From: Platanthera guangdongensis | Lineage: Eukaryota; Streptophyta; Magnoliopsida; Asparagales; Orchidaceae | Reading direction: 5' to 3' | Assembly (NCBI GenBank): GCA_039583875.1 | Contig: CM077161.1 | Coordinates: 64,795,885 to 64,859,884 of the forward strand | DNA: 64,000 nt | Shown here: one piece after another, positions 22,330 to 32,946 of the stretch | Numbering within the stretch: the first letter of the stretch is position 1 | How the letters are laid out: every line of letters begins with the position of its first letter | Notes under the pieces: generated by a model | What the model saw: only the letters and a program-made list of their open reading frames with translations | What the model was told of the DNA's origin: nothing | Database searches by the model: none | Position numbers and translations under genes: made by a program

Positions 22330-22715
22330 AAAGACATCTGTGTCGACACATAAGGAAAATTCTGTCGACGCATCAAGAAGATTGTGTCGACACTTAGAAT
22401 TTAGTGTCGACACATAGCTCTCCTGACACTTAGATATTGGTGTCGACACATACAGTCGTCAGTGTCGACATGCAGAATTTATTGTATACTCTTAAGGTTG
22501 TCTGTGTCGACACATCGCAAATGGTGTCGACACATAGTATTACAAAAAAATCCTCTGTCGAGACTTTCATAGTCTGTGTCGACACAATCCCAACAGTGTC
22601 GACACAATAAGAGTATTTCAACCCCTTCTTTGTTTAGAAACATATAAATAGGTGGAAGTAAAACCCTGTCGACTACGCTCTCCAAATTCTCGAGACCAAA
22701 CCTTTGTGTCGACAG
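22330..22715 (+). repeat. Internal GTCGAC palindrome array of element C
   Basis: About a dozen TGTCGACA-type motifs between the end of RNase H and the 3' ORF, the same palindrome as in the C LTRs. One copy lies after the TATA box (about 22704). Confidence 0.9.
22642..22652 (+). promoter_or_regulatory. Predicted internal TATA box for C 3' ORF
   Basis: ATATAAATAGG follows the internal array and precedes the ATG of the 3' ORF (22755) by about 105 bp. Element E has the same arrangement at 38903-38912. Promoter activity is inferred. Confidence 0.5.
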
Positions 22716-22754
22716 ACCTTCACCTCTCTTCTCTTCAAATCTCTCTCATCCCTA

Positions 22755-24196
22755 ATGGCGCCAAAGCTGGAAGAAAACATTAACGAGGTCTTTGAACTAG
22801 TTTGCGATGCATTTGTGAGTGGAGCTAGAGAAATCAAAGCTGTGATTACCCTAATCACAGAAAATGGATTGGAGTATTTGGTCTCAAAACCTACAAGGAT
22901 ATGGAAAAAGGAAGTTCTTGAATTCTACACGACGGCATCTCTGGATTCAAAGGGGGTAAAAATTAAGTCATATGTTCAAGGAACCAAGGTCAAACTTACT
23001 CAGAAGAGTTTAAGTAAAATATTTTAGCTACCCTGGGTTAAAGAAGAAGATGAAATAACATCTTCCATGACAAGAGAAGCACTCCAATGGTGTGGAATAG
23101 ATCCCACAACCAAGATTGGATCCTCAATGAATAGGAAGGGGATAAATTCCCCCGGTAAATTTCATTCTGAAATTATTGGGAAAGTTGTTCTATGCAAGTC
23201 AGGGGGACATGATAGGACTTCAGCCTACATGTTCAATTTGATGACGAAAATTATATTCAAGGTGAAAATAAATTGGTCTGCTGTTATTTTTGACAAAATT
23301 AAAGAAAGTCTTAAGAAACTCAATCTGGGTAGAATCCTAAGTTTATATCTGGCTGAGAATATTCCTGAAGTAATGAATCAGATTGCAGGATCTAAGATCA
23401 ATCATATGAGAAGATTGGATTTGAGAATACTATCAAGATGGTTTAGAGTTCTGACCAAAGATGTTTCTACCCCTCAGAAACAATCACGGCGGATTCAAAA
23501 AAAGAAAAAATAGCTTCTAAGACCACTAAATCTTCCAGTGATTCAGAAGAAATGGTTGTTTTCATCTCAGATGAAGAAGGAGCTGAAAGGACTAACAAAT
23601 ATCCTACTCAAGAAACTGAGACTGATAGTCAGGTGCATGGGAAGCAGATTCCTGCAATCAACATCCAACTGGCTCAAGTCCAGGAAGAGCTTAATCAAGG
23701 GGGAGCCAATAAGCTTTCTCCAGTTTCAGCTCAACAAGAGGCTTTACGCTCAGGGGGAGCTCATGAGCAACAGCCACCTGTCCACACAGCTGCACTAAAC
23801 AGTGAAGCAACTACACAATCTATACTTTAGGTACTACTGGATATGAATCAAGCAGCTACAAATACTGAAAATGATACTCTGAATGTTCATATGAATGCTG
23901 TTGAACAGAATAATAAAGATAATATACCTGGAAATATCATTACCAGGGAAGAACCTTTGGAATTTGAAGGAGAACCATCTGCTAAAGAGACAGTTATACC
24001 TCTAGAACGAATGCAACAAGAAGTTACTTTAGAAGAACTTTTTCCTGATTTATTAAATGCAAGAACTGAGGGGGAGCTGCTAAGGACTGAGCAACAGATC
24101 CCCATTATAACATCTAGTCCAAAAGATGCAATGGACATAGCATGCTCATTTGAGTCCTCAGAAGATGAAGAAGCCTCTAGGGCAAAGAAGAGAAAG
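22755..24196 (+). pseudogene. Element C 3' ORF, part 1 (plant transposon-type domain), broken
   Basis: Starts MAPKLEENINEVFELVCDAF at 22755. KKEVLEFYTTASLDSKG and VKLTQKSLSKIF resemble the putative plant transposon protein domain often found in SIRE-type 3' ORFs and repeats. A TAG ends this frame at 23025. The next piece (23067-23513) includes IFDKIKESLKKLNLGRILSL, which matches IFDKVKTSIKSRNFGRILSH in element E. Acidic Gln/Glu-rich sequence follows to 24196, where D inserted. The product and role are unknown; an envelope-like role proposed for SIRE is not visible here. Confidence 0.6.
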
Positions 24197-24201
24197 CTTA
24201 T
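24197..24201. other. Target-site duplication of element D (CTTAT)
   Basis: CTTAT at 24197-24201 and again at 32942-32946, immediately outside the two D LTRs. Confidence 0.9.
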
Positions 24202-24867
24202 TGATAAGCCCGGAATCCGCGACCTGCCCGCACAGCTTTCCAGACCGGGCGGCCTGCCAGTTCAAGCCGCCAAGCCTCCCAAGCCGGGCGGTCTCCATGT
24301 CAGGCCTCTGCCAACGCCGACCCTGCTCAGCGACAAGGCCCAAGGACTCAGCCGTCAGCTCGCCAGGAGGAATCCGCCAGGTCGCGCGGCTTCCCTCCTT
24401 TTCTTTTTCTCTCTCTTTTGCTTCCCCTCACCTCTGCCCGGTTCTCCTGTACCCCGGGCAGCCGGTAATTTTAGCCCTGCCCGTTTGGGCGGGCCCCCGA
24501 GCCTATAAATAGGGGGAGGGTGCACTCCCCAAGACACCATGACTGGGATCCAGGAGCTCGCCTGTTAAGAGCTGCGGTCTCAAGTCTAGTGTATTGCGGC
24601 TTGTAGTCCGGCCGGCTTCCTCTTTTACTCGTTGTAACTCTTTCTCATTTTTAAGTAAAGGAAAGCCCGCCGCAGGAGTGGCATTTAAGCCGCGGCGGGC
24701 GAACTCTGCTGTTGCCGCTGCCAGCGGCCCCCCTCCTTTTCCGGTCCTTTAGCCGCGACCGCTAGTAACCGATTAGTCGGCAGTCTCCTCCTTCCCTTCC
24801 CTATTCCGCGGTGTTCGAACCGTTAGCTGGTGGTGCCCGACTCCCTGTCCGTTTTCGTGCATCAACA
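24202..24867 (+). repeat. Element D 5' LTR
   Basis: TGATAAGCCC to CATCAACA, 666 bp. GC-rich U3 with GCCGGGCGG-type motifs, TATA box at 24504-24511. Confidence 0.95.
24504..24511 (+). promoter_or_regulatory. Element D LTR TATA box
   Basis: TATAAATA in CCTATAAATAGGGGGAGG, preceded by an inverted repeat GCCCG/GGGC. The same box is at 32578-32585 in the 3' LTR. Confidence 0.65.
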
Positions 24868-25142
24868 GTTAACACGCGACCTTCAGATCTCGACTAATCG
24901 ATGAAATCAGCGGTCTAGCTAATTAGACCGCTCTATCCTCTAGAGTTCGGCGGCCTGTCGAGCAAGCCGCGACTTCGCCGGCTAAGGTTTTCAGCCCACC
25001 TCCAGTGCTGTAGAACCTGGCTTTCTATCCGCTCTCTTTTCAGTCGGTCTTCTTATCGGTTTGCAGTATCGTCTAGCCGCCACATTAAGCCGCCGCAGTT
25101 CTGCGGTCTCTTGAAAAAGTTCGGCTATTCTTTCTTTTCAGG
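24868..25142 (+). other. Element D leader
   Basis: Untranslated leader between LTR and gag. It begins GTTAACACGCGACC, which I could not match to a tRNA. No other feature seen. Confidence 0.5.
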
Positions 25143-26251
25143 ATGAATCCTACAAAGGGTCATGATAAATCAAGCCGCATCTCAGTGACTACAGATCTCT
25201 CAGAAGTGCAGGATTGCTCGTATTTTAATAGTGAGGTTGTGGACCCTCATAAAGAAATTTTTGCAAACAGTGTTGAGCGTGGACTAGAATCTGTTGCAAA
25301 TGAACCTCTTTGTGAGGACGAAGAAGAGGCCCCTTCTCCATTCATTAATCGTATTCGGTGGGATACTGTCTCCGATAACTTTAGAGTACCGCGTCTCCCG
25401 GAGTATTCTGGATGTGATGATCCGTTTTCTCATTTGCAAGCTTTTGAATCAGCTATTTCACTGAGAAAAGTGTCAAATGGAGTAAAATGCAAACTCTTCG
25501 TTATATCTTTTGGCAATGTTGCAAGAGAATGGTTTTATAGCCTCCCACCTCGATCAGTAACCAGCTTTAAGGATCTTCGAAGTCAATTTATTTCTAGATT
25601 CGCTATTTACAGGAAGCGGAAAAGAGATGTTGGAGCTCTCTTCCGAATCAAGCAAGGAATTGACGAGTCTAATCCAGATTTTGTTGATCGGTTTCAAAAG
25701 GAGGTTTTAGATATTTGTAGCGTCCATCAAGACTATTACTTGTATGCTTTCATAAATGCACTTCAAGAAGGCCCATTGAAATTCAAGCTCACCACAAAGT
25801 ATCCAAAAAGCTACGGAGATCTTATTGATATAGTTAATACATTCATAATGGGCGAAGAGGCAAATAAAGGTTATGTTTCGTTTCTGAATCAAATGGCTAA
25901 ACAATCTCAAGGGACTTCTGGTCAACAGCAATCTATTTTCTCACAAGATGTTTTGCAAGTTGAATATTGCAAGTCTCCTTATATTCTCCAGGATAAAACT
26001 CCAAAGTATGAAAAAGGTTCAGGTAAATATGTTAAGTTTAAAATTCCTATGGAAGATCTTTTGATAATCATTCAGGGAATGCCTGAGTTCAAGAAGCCTC
26101 GGCGTATGAAATCCAAAATCAAGTATCGGCACGAGTAACTTTTTTGCAAGTATCATAAAGATATTGGTCATCTAGCAGAAGATTGCATAGCTCTCAGGGA
26201 ATTGGCTAATCAACTTGTAAGAGCTGGAAAGTTGCAAGAATATGTTATTTA
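25143..26251 (+). CDS. Element D Gag (Tat-type) with one in-frame stop
   Basis: Start ATG 25143. The capsid domain of Ty3/gypsy type spans about residues 75-250: FRVPRLPEYSGCDDPFSHLQ, REWFYSLPPRSVTSFKDLRS, then KRKRDVGALFRIKQGIDESN and DLIDIVNTFIMGEE. TAA at 26136-26138 ends the 331-residue product. The same frame then continues 37 more codons with CKYHKDIGHLAEDC, a Tat-type CCHC-like knuckle, to TAG at 26249-26251. So a single stop separates capsid from nucleic-acid-binding part. It may be a recent nonsense mutation or a read-through site. Upstream LTR drives it; no pol follows. Confidence 0.8.
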
Positions 26252-27748
26252 GTAACTCTCTAAGGCAATCTTTCATTTCTCGCTCAATAATTCAAGCAGT
26301 GATTCCTCTCTCTTTCTATAATGAAAAGTGCTTATGTTCAGAATAATACATAACATCTCCTTCGCAATCGGTATTAATAAGGCATGATAAAGCTACAGAT
26401 ATATATCCTTTATCACTTCCTTAACATCATGCAAATGTTACTTTTTCATTTGAAGCTTATTTTTAGCTTTACTCTTTATGCCAATATGCATGCATGTAGG
26501 GGCAAGAGCCCCCTTCGAATTCTTAAGCCCTCCACATCCCGCTTGACTTCAGTCGCAGATGTGTAGTGGGTTTTCCACTTGGCCTTCAGTCGCAGACATT
26601 GCGTACCTGTCACGCATGACTTCAGTCACAGATAGGCATTACGTACTTGTCCCGCTTGACATTCGTCGCAGACATTGCGTACTTGTCCTGCTTGACTTCA
26701 GTCGCAGACGTTGCGTACTTGTCCCGCTTGACATTGGTCGTGGATATTAAGAATTTCAATCCCGCTTATGTGTTCTTTGTGTGGAAAGCAATGCCACACG
26801 CACCTGCCCACATTGACACATAAGTGCCTGTCTTCACCTATTTTTGCAGGACAACACGTGCCTATCCGCTATCTCGCGGTTTTATTAAGCGGCCTGCACA
26901 GGTTGTATTATACAGGCCGCCCGGTTTCATATTCCGGCTTAAGTTAATTGCCTACCTGCCGGATTATCATTAATATATTTGGGAACTCGGCCGACTTACG
27001 TCCGCCTATCCGCTATTCAGTATCTTATTTGGCACAAATATATCAGTTGCCGGTTTGTTATTCATATGGAAAGGAAGTCGCCCGACCTGCGTCTGGCACT
27101 TAATTCCTGGCTTTGATCTGCCGGCTTATGGTATTAATTATAATAGCTAATCAGCGAACTGTCGTCACAAAAATTCCCGGCTTCCATATGCCTATATCGG
27201 CCTGTATTATCAGAAGCCGAAGCTTGTTTCTCTATTCTTGTTCCTTTAATCAAATGGGCAATTCGTTTCAGAGTTCGCCCTAGCCGCAATCTAATATTTC
27301 AATGTTATGGATGTCTGCCGACTGCGACAAGTGGCCGCGCGGCTTAGCGGTCACGGTTTATGTATGAGCAAGCCGCGGCAATTTAGCTCTTCTAGCAGAT
27401 AACGTTGAATAATTCTTCAAGGAAAATTGCGGTTTACATTGTTAGCCGCTCGGCTTATTGTTGACGTGCACTCCGGTATAAACTGCAGGGAAATATCTCT
27501 CTCTTGCGGATAGCTTTGTTGAAGTCGCAGCGCAAACTCAGCCGGTTTACATACTTATATTCTAAATCGGAAGCTAAACTGAGCCCGCGCGGACTTAGTC
27601 AAGTAAGAAAAGTGAAATATAACAAAGAGAAAGGTAAAATGCCTTCATTTCCATTTCATTAAGTATTACAGAGTCTTAATCGCGCGGTTACAAAAACAAT
27701 ACCGCCGATTTCAAAAAAGTTCAAAATACAAAAACAAGTTATAATTTT
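26252..27748. other. Element D central noncoding region
   Basis: About 1.5 kb between sense gag and the 3' end of antisense gene 1, with no credible coding frame. It contains a 36-bp tandem repeat (26536-26750) and copies of the CCGCGCGG motif near 27336 and 27590. Both converging transcripts would end here. Confidence 0.6.
26536..26750 (+). repeat. 36-bp imperfect tandem repeat in D
   Basis: Five to six copies of a unit around CTTCAGTCGCAGACATTGCG followed by TACTTGTCCCGCTTGA, the middle ones about 36 bp apart. The first copy is diverged and longer. Confidence 0.8.
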
Positions 27749-29548
27749 CTAATCGCCCGGTTTGAGCTTCTTAGTCGCAGGAGGGTCCAAATCACTGCCA
27801 TAGCCAATATCGACAGATGATAAAGAGTACCCGCTGCTAGTTGCGGAGCTCGCTGAACCGCTAGAAGTTGTTGAGTCTGGCCGCGCGGTCTCCGATTCTT
27901 GGCCGCCGGACTGAGGCGATGTGCGTGGACTCCGGCTTTCCTGGCCGACCTCTTCCACCACGTCTCCGACCACCTCGCCGACTTCTTCCCCGACCTTGGC
28001 CTTCCCCTTGATCGACCTATAGACGTCGGCCACCTGCTCCTTCAGGGAGGGGTAGATGTCGGCGCATGTAAAGTCGATGAAGCCGCTGGCCAAGCCGCCA
28101 AGGTCCCGGAGGCGGTTAAGCGCTCCATCGATCCCTTGGACGAGTTGGGGGAAGACTTGGTCTTGGAAGATGGGGTTGGCGGGGTTGTACATTTCCTGCA
28201 AAGCAAAAGTAAAGGTAAGGTCGCGCGGTTATATAACGCTAACCGCACGAGTATTGGTAATGACTTACCGCTTCCTTTTCCTTAAGTCGCTTGTTCTCTT
28301 CTTGTTGTTCGCCTAACTGTGTCTTCAGGCCGCTGTTCTCCTTCATCAGTTGCTTGTAGGCAAGCCCCATGAAGTGACTTGCTACGAAGCTCCTCGCGCC
28401 GACTTGTGCGGCTAGCCGCGGCAGGTCGTCAGGTGGAACTCGCCGCATGGCCTTCAAGTTGCGCTTGTCATACAGCGCGCCGCCAACCGCACTCGCGTGG
28501 CGGCTTACTTCTTCTGCTCCCCAGTAGAGGAGGGCGGTGGAGATCGTCACCGACTTGCCGTCCGGACTCCACCGCAAGGCCGGATCGCCGTGGACATCCT
28601 TCAAGCTGCTGTCGGTTCCTTGCAGAATGAACTCTCCAGAGGAGTCCGACTCCTCCTCCTCCGCAACGCGCGCCGGCTTGGCACGCCTCGCTCTCTTCTC
28701 TCATTGAGTGAGAGTCAAAGCCGCCAGGAGTTTGCGGCTTGTTCAGCGGGACCGCCACAGCAGCTGCAAAGATAAAGGCAAAGTTAGTTTTCAGGCCGCA
28801 CGACTAAGAATTCAGGTCGGCCGGCTTAGCACTTACTGTCTTCCGCTTCGACTCCTACTAGCGACGGCAACAGCGAGATGTAGTGGTTTACATCAAGCCG
28901 CTCGCCTTTGAAGAAGTCGTAGATCTCCTTCTCCATGCCGTCCAAGCCGCTGCTGCCGAAGGCGGCTTCTTCGCGGATTTGGGGGTCGATTGGCAGCAAC
29001 CCCAGGTTTCCCTCGAATATGAGAAACCGCTTCGGCCAGTTCGCGATCTTGTTGGCCAAGTTGACTATCTTCAGCCCTCTGCAGCCGAAGTAGAGGTGCC
29101 CCCGGAAGATCTTGGTCCCGGAGTTCGGGATAGACCGCACCGAGAAGCATTCTCTGAAGAGCCTTATAGTGAAGCAGACTCTTTCCGACCTGAGGTAGGA
29201 GATGAAGCTGTAGATGGCGGCTATCGAGTTTGGGGGAAGTTGTCCGGGCACAACTCCGTAGTGGTCGAAGACCGCTACGACCTCTAGCAGGACCGGGAAG
29301 CTGAAGCCGCAGTCGAAGTGGTCGATGGGGACCGCGATCTGATTTGCATTGGAGGAGTTGATCCGCTCATCCTGTCGGGGAAGCCGCACGATCAGCGGAC
29401 TTCCTTGCATGTGTTTCTCGACAAAGTCATCCATCTCGGCTTTTGTAAGCCGGCATTCTTTGTGGTCAGCTGAGTGGAAAGCGGAGGCCGCGTCTGTCCT
29501 AACCGCAGTGGCCTTGTCAGACCGCAACGACTTGGACTTAGCCCGCAT
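27749..29548 (-). CDS. Element D antisense gene 1 (gypsy-type transposon domain protein), three exons
   Basis: Minus-strand gene with ATG at 29548. Predicted exons are 29548-28837, 28763-28269 and 28195-27749, with consensus splice sites GACA|GTAAGT, TTTGCAG|CTG, GCG|GTAAGT and TTTGCAG|GAA. Exon 1 includes LTKAEMDDFVEKHMQGSPLI, FSFPVLLEVVAVFDHYGVVP and RGLKIVNLANKIANWPKRFL, resembling the 'putative gypsy type transposon' domain found in antisense ORFs of plant Tat elements. Exon 2 ends in a charged coiled coil; exon 3 ends KKLKPGD. Exon 2 needs a one-base shift near its GA-rich start, so the gene may be mildly damaged. Molecular function unknown. A TATA box precedes it. Confidence 0.65.
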
Positions 29549-29584
29549 CTTTCTTGATTTGTGATGAAATCTACGGGATCTGCT

Positions 29585-29594
29585 CTATTTATAG
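29585..29594 (-). promoter_or_regulatory. TATA box of D antisense gene 1
   Basis: CTATAAATAG on the minus strand, about 40 bp upstream of the ATG at 29548. Four CCGCGCGG motifs lie in the 29640-30400 region upstream. Confidence 0.6.
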
Positions 29595-29599
29595 AAAAT

Positions 29600-30009
29600 C
29601 CGTGAAGCTACAGTGCCCAACGTCAAATCGCGGCCAGTCGTCACGCCGCGCGGCCTGAGTCCGCTGGAAGTGCAAATCAGCTTAGTGAACAAGCCGCCGT
29701 TTAGCACATCAGTCCGCATGGCTATTTCCCTGCACTTAGAAAAATTCTATGGCGAATCATGTGGATATCAAGTATTCAAGCCGGCGTTCTGTTCGCCAGA
29801 CCGCGCGGCTACTATCCTAATCTTTAAATTTCTCAGAACAAAGCAGCAGACATGTGGATTATAAATTCAAACTGCATAAGCCGCATTCAGTTCGCAGCAT
29901 AATAAAATACAACAGTTTACAGCAATCAAATTGTCCAACATCCTGAGAAAAAAATATATATTACAACATAATGTACGAATGTCCGCGCGGCTTAAATCTC
30001 TCAAGTCGC
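29600..30009. other. Spacer between the two antisense genes of D
   Basis: About 400 bp with no gene. It holds CCGCGCGG motifs near 29649, 29802 and 29984 and presumably the promoter of antisense gene 1 and the 3' end of gene 2. Confidence 0.5.
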
Positions 30010-32110
30010 TCAGGATCGTTTGTCGTCTTCCGGCCTGTCTCTTCCTATGTGCGTGACCTGTTCACCGGTCTGCACAATCGCAACGTACACCTGGCTAACC
30101 AGATTGTGAAGCGCATGCAGAGACCGATGAACTCGCGCAGCGTCGCGCTCTACTCTCGCAAACGGTATCATGGGGATCGCCTGGACCCCCAGACCGCTTG
30201 GAACTGCGACCTGGTTAGGCGCCGTGGCCACCGGCGGATGCGAACTTTCGCCAGAGGCCGGGCGGCTAGTACCCGGCAACTCTGCAGGAGTTGGTAGTGC
30301 AGGCCGCTGTTCTCCGCCGGTCTCCGCCGGCAGGTCTTGGTTCTCGCCGCCTTCAGCATGAGGGATCTCTTCTCTGTCTCCTTCCAGCCGCGCGGCCATC
30401 AGCAAGTACTTCTCCGCCCTTTCCTACTCCAAGGCGACCTGCATCTCTGCAATCTTCGCCTCAGCGGTTTCCATCGCGGTCTGGAGCCTGGCGGTCTCTT
30501 CCTTCCTCGCGGTCTGGAGCCTAGCGGTCTCTTCCTTCATCGCGGTCTGGAGCCTGGCAGTCTCTTGTTCCATCGCAGTCTTCATCCTCGCGGTCTCCTG
30601 CTCAAGCGCAGTTTGCAACCTTGCGGTCTCTCGCTCCAGGGTGGTTTGCAGCTCTTGGATCCTTTTTTCCGCGGCCTCCTGGGCAACCCGCTGCTGTTCG
30701 TCTTTAATCCGCAGGGCTTCAGTGGCCGCGTCCAAAGCCGCCTGCAGCGTGCCGACGTCCTTCTGGAAGTCGGCCATCTCCTTCTCGCGAACACTTGGAG
30801 GCGGAGGCGGTGGCAGCATGGACAAAAACGACGTCAAGTCGCCCGGTTTCATCGCGGTCTCCGGTGCACCTGCAGAAGACAAACCGCAGTCAGGTTCAGC
30901 CGGATTGTTGCGACCTTCTAGTAAGGAAATCGGTAGGATAAGACCGCCGGTTTGATGTTTATCTCCTCCAGAGGCCGCGGTATGGATTTCTCACTGGCCG
31001 CCTGAGCCGCTCAGGATCTATCCTCTTCAGCTTTTCTTTCCATAGCCGCTCGGTTTCCTTAGCTCGGCTTTTCAGTTGAGCCGTGGTCAGGAAAAAGCTG
31101 GCCGGCGGATTTAATATTGTATTCGCCCCCTTCTTCCTTGACCGCGACTTGTAGAATTTAATAATTCGCCTAACGTCCCGGTGTTTACCTTGCAACAATG
31201 GATGTGTGGTCGCCACCGGCTTCTCGGCGATCAGTTTCTTCATCTCCTCCATCTTCTCGCGGAGCTTCAGTTTCTCGGCTCCTTCAGAAGCCGCGGAAGC
31301 CGGTTCGCCAGGCTTCTCCCCAATAACCTGGATGTCCGGGCGGTCAACCTCCTCAGAGGCCGCTCGTGTCGACAACAGCGCGTCTTGCCGCTGGAGGGTC
31401 TCCATGCCCTTCAGGAGCTCGCTGAGCGAGTCGCTAACCGCGGGCGTATTCTCCAGTTCGCTCGGCTTGTGATCCGGTGTAGCCGGGTTCTCGGGTACCT
31501 CCTTCTCGTGCGGCCTGTGTTGCAGACTGTCCGCGCCGGTCTTCTCGGAAATGTTCCGGTTTCTGGCGTGCAGCTTCCTCATCTTCCTCTTCATCCTTTC
31601 TTCAAGGGTTTCGCTCCTTTCTTTCCGCCGTTTCAGGGAGCCAAACACCTTTCCAGTCCGCTTGCGCTGTTCGCCCAAACTCTGTTCGGTCTCCAGCGCC
31701 TTCTCCGGCTCGTTGTCGTCCACAACGATGACGTCGACTTTGTCCTGCAATTCAGACGGTTTTCCAGATTCAACACTCTTCTCCTCCGTCCCACCGATTT
31801 TTAGAAGCGGTTCTCCTGATGGAGAGAAAGTCAGGTCGAAGGATTTGGCAATCCCGGTTTGCAGTGGAGCAGCCTTCGAAACCGCTTTGGGATCTACTGC
31901 GGCCTGCGATGGTCCGCCGACGATCTCAGTCGGCCTCTTTTCAGCTCCAGAAGCCGCTGATGTCTCCGGCTTCCCAGTCTTCTTGGCAGTCTGACGGGCA
32001 GAATCATTCGAGTTCTCGCTCCGGCTCTGCTTCGTTTCTGGCGGTTTCTTGTTGCGGGCTAGCATTGATGACATCACATCCATCGCTAGAGAAATCGCGT
32101 CGGCTTGCAA
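30010..32110 (-). CDS. Element D antisense gene 2 (coiled-coil protein, one premature stop)
   Basis: Minus strand, ATG at 32110. The first part (372 codons to about 30995) is highly charged, Lys/Glu/Ser/Pro-rich, with RRIIKFYKSRSRKKGANTIL near its end. A donor-like CCA|GTGAGA lies at 30995/30994 and an acceptor TTCTGCAG at 30870. The second part (30869-30010) has a Pro run, then a long coiled coil built of an 11-residue repeat (ETARLQTAMEQ type). A TAG at 30424-30426 interrupts it just after the coiled coil; the frame continues to a stop at 30010. The best GT-AG pair does not join the frames cleanly, so the junction is tentative. No known domain recognised; function unknown. Confidence 0.55.
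30465..30640 (-). repeat. 33-bp coding repeat in D antisense gene 2
   Basis: Five or so tandem 33-bp units (GCGGTCTGGAGCCTGGCGGT type on the plus strand) encode 11-residue repeats, a hendecad coiled-coil pattern. Confidence 0.75.
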
Positions 32111-32182
32111 AATTCTGACCGCAAGTGGCGAGTAGCGACCCGTGGCTTCGCAGGAATCCTGAAGAATGTCAAGGGTCAGGGG

Positions 32183-32191
32183 ATTTTATAG
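32183..32191 (-). promoter_or_regulatory. TATA box of D antisense gene 2
   Basis: CTATAAAAT on the minus strand about 75 bp upstream of the ATG at 32110, just inside the 3' LTR boundary (32276). Confidence 0.55.
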
Positions 32192-32275
32192 ACGATGATG
32201 AAGCAGTCGCGGTCTCCAGCTTAGTTCTACATTTTCGAAGTTTTTTTTTGGAAACTTAAAAATGTGCGGGGATTA

Positions 32276-32941
32276 TGATAAGCCCGGAATCCGCGACCTG
32301 CCCGCTCAGCTTTCCAGACCGGGCGGCCTGCCAGTTCAAGCCGCCAAGCCTCCCAAGTCGGGCGGTCTCCATGTCAGGCCGCTGCCAACGCCGACCCTGC
32401 TCAGCGACAAGGCCCAAGGACTCAGCCGTCAGCTCGCCAGGAGGAATCCGCCAGGCCGCGTGGCTTCCCTCCTTTCCTTTTTCTCTCTCTTTTGCTTCCC
32501 CTCACCTCTGCCCGGTTCTCCTGTACCCCGGGCAGCCGGTAATTTTAGCCCTGCCCGTTTGGGCGGGCCCCCGAGCCTATAAATAGGGGGAGGGTGGACT
32601 CCCCAAGACACCATGACTGGGATCCAGGAGCTCGCCTGTTAAGAGCTGCGGTCTCAAGTCTAGTGTATTGCGGCTTGTAGTCCGGCCGGCTTCCTCTTTT
32701 ACTCGTTGTAACTCTTTCTCATTTTTAAGTAAAGGAAAGCCCGCCGCAGGAGTGGCATTTAAGCCGCGGCGGGCGAACTCTGCTGTTGCCGCTGCCAGCG
32801 GCCCCCCTCCTTTTCCGGTCCTTTAGCCGCGACCGCTAGTAACCGATTAGTCGGCAGTCTCCTCCTTCCCTTCCCTATTCCCCGGTGTTCGAACCGTTAG
32901 CTGGTGGTGCCCGACTCCCTGTCCGTTTTCGTGCATCAACA
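32276..32941 (+). repeat. Element D 3' LTR
   Basis: 666 bp, TGATAAGCCC to CATCAACA, nearly identical to 24202-24867. PPT-like AAAAATGTGCGGGGATTA precedes it. Confidence 0.95.
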
Positions 32942-32946
32942 CTTAT

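Larger units (their letters stand above)
24202..32941 (+). mobile_element. Element D: Tat-like non-autonomous LTR element with two antisense genes
   Basis: 8740 bp with two 666-bp LTRs that differ at only about eight positions by eye, so it is young. A sense gag of Tat type is near the 5' end. There is no protease, reverse transcriptase, RNase H or integrase. The 3' half carries two transcription units on the opposite strand, each with a TATA box. Antisense ORFs are known from Tat-lineage elements such as Grande. The PPT (AAAAATGTGCGGGGATTA) abuts the 3' LTR. No tRNA-complementary PBS was recognised after the 5' LTR. It lies in the 3' ORF of element C. Confidence 0.9.

Noticed and set aside
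24143..24512. Open frames crossing the C/D junction and in the D LTR
   Set aside because: They join C 3' ORF sequence to the D LTR, or repeat in the 3' LTR (32262-32586); artefacts of the insertion.
28056..32118. Plus-strand frames in the right half of D
   Set aside because: Shadows of the antisense genes; the minus-strand readings have splice sites, TATA boxes and domain similarity.
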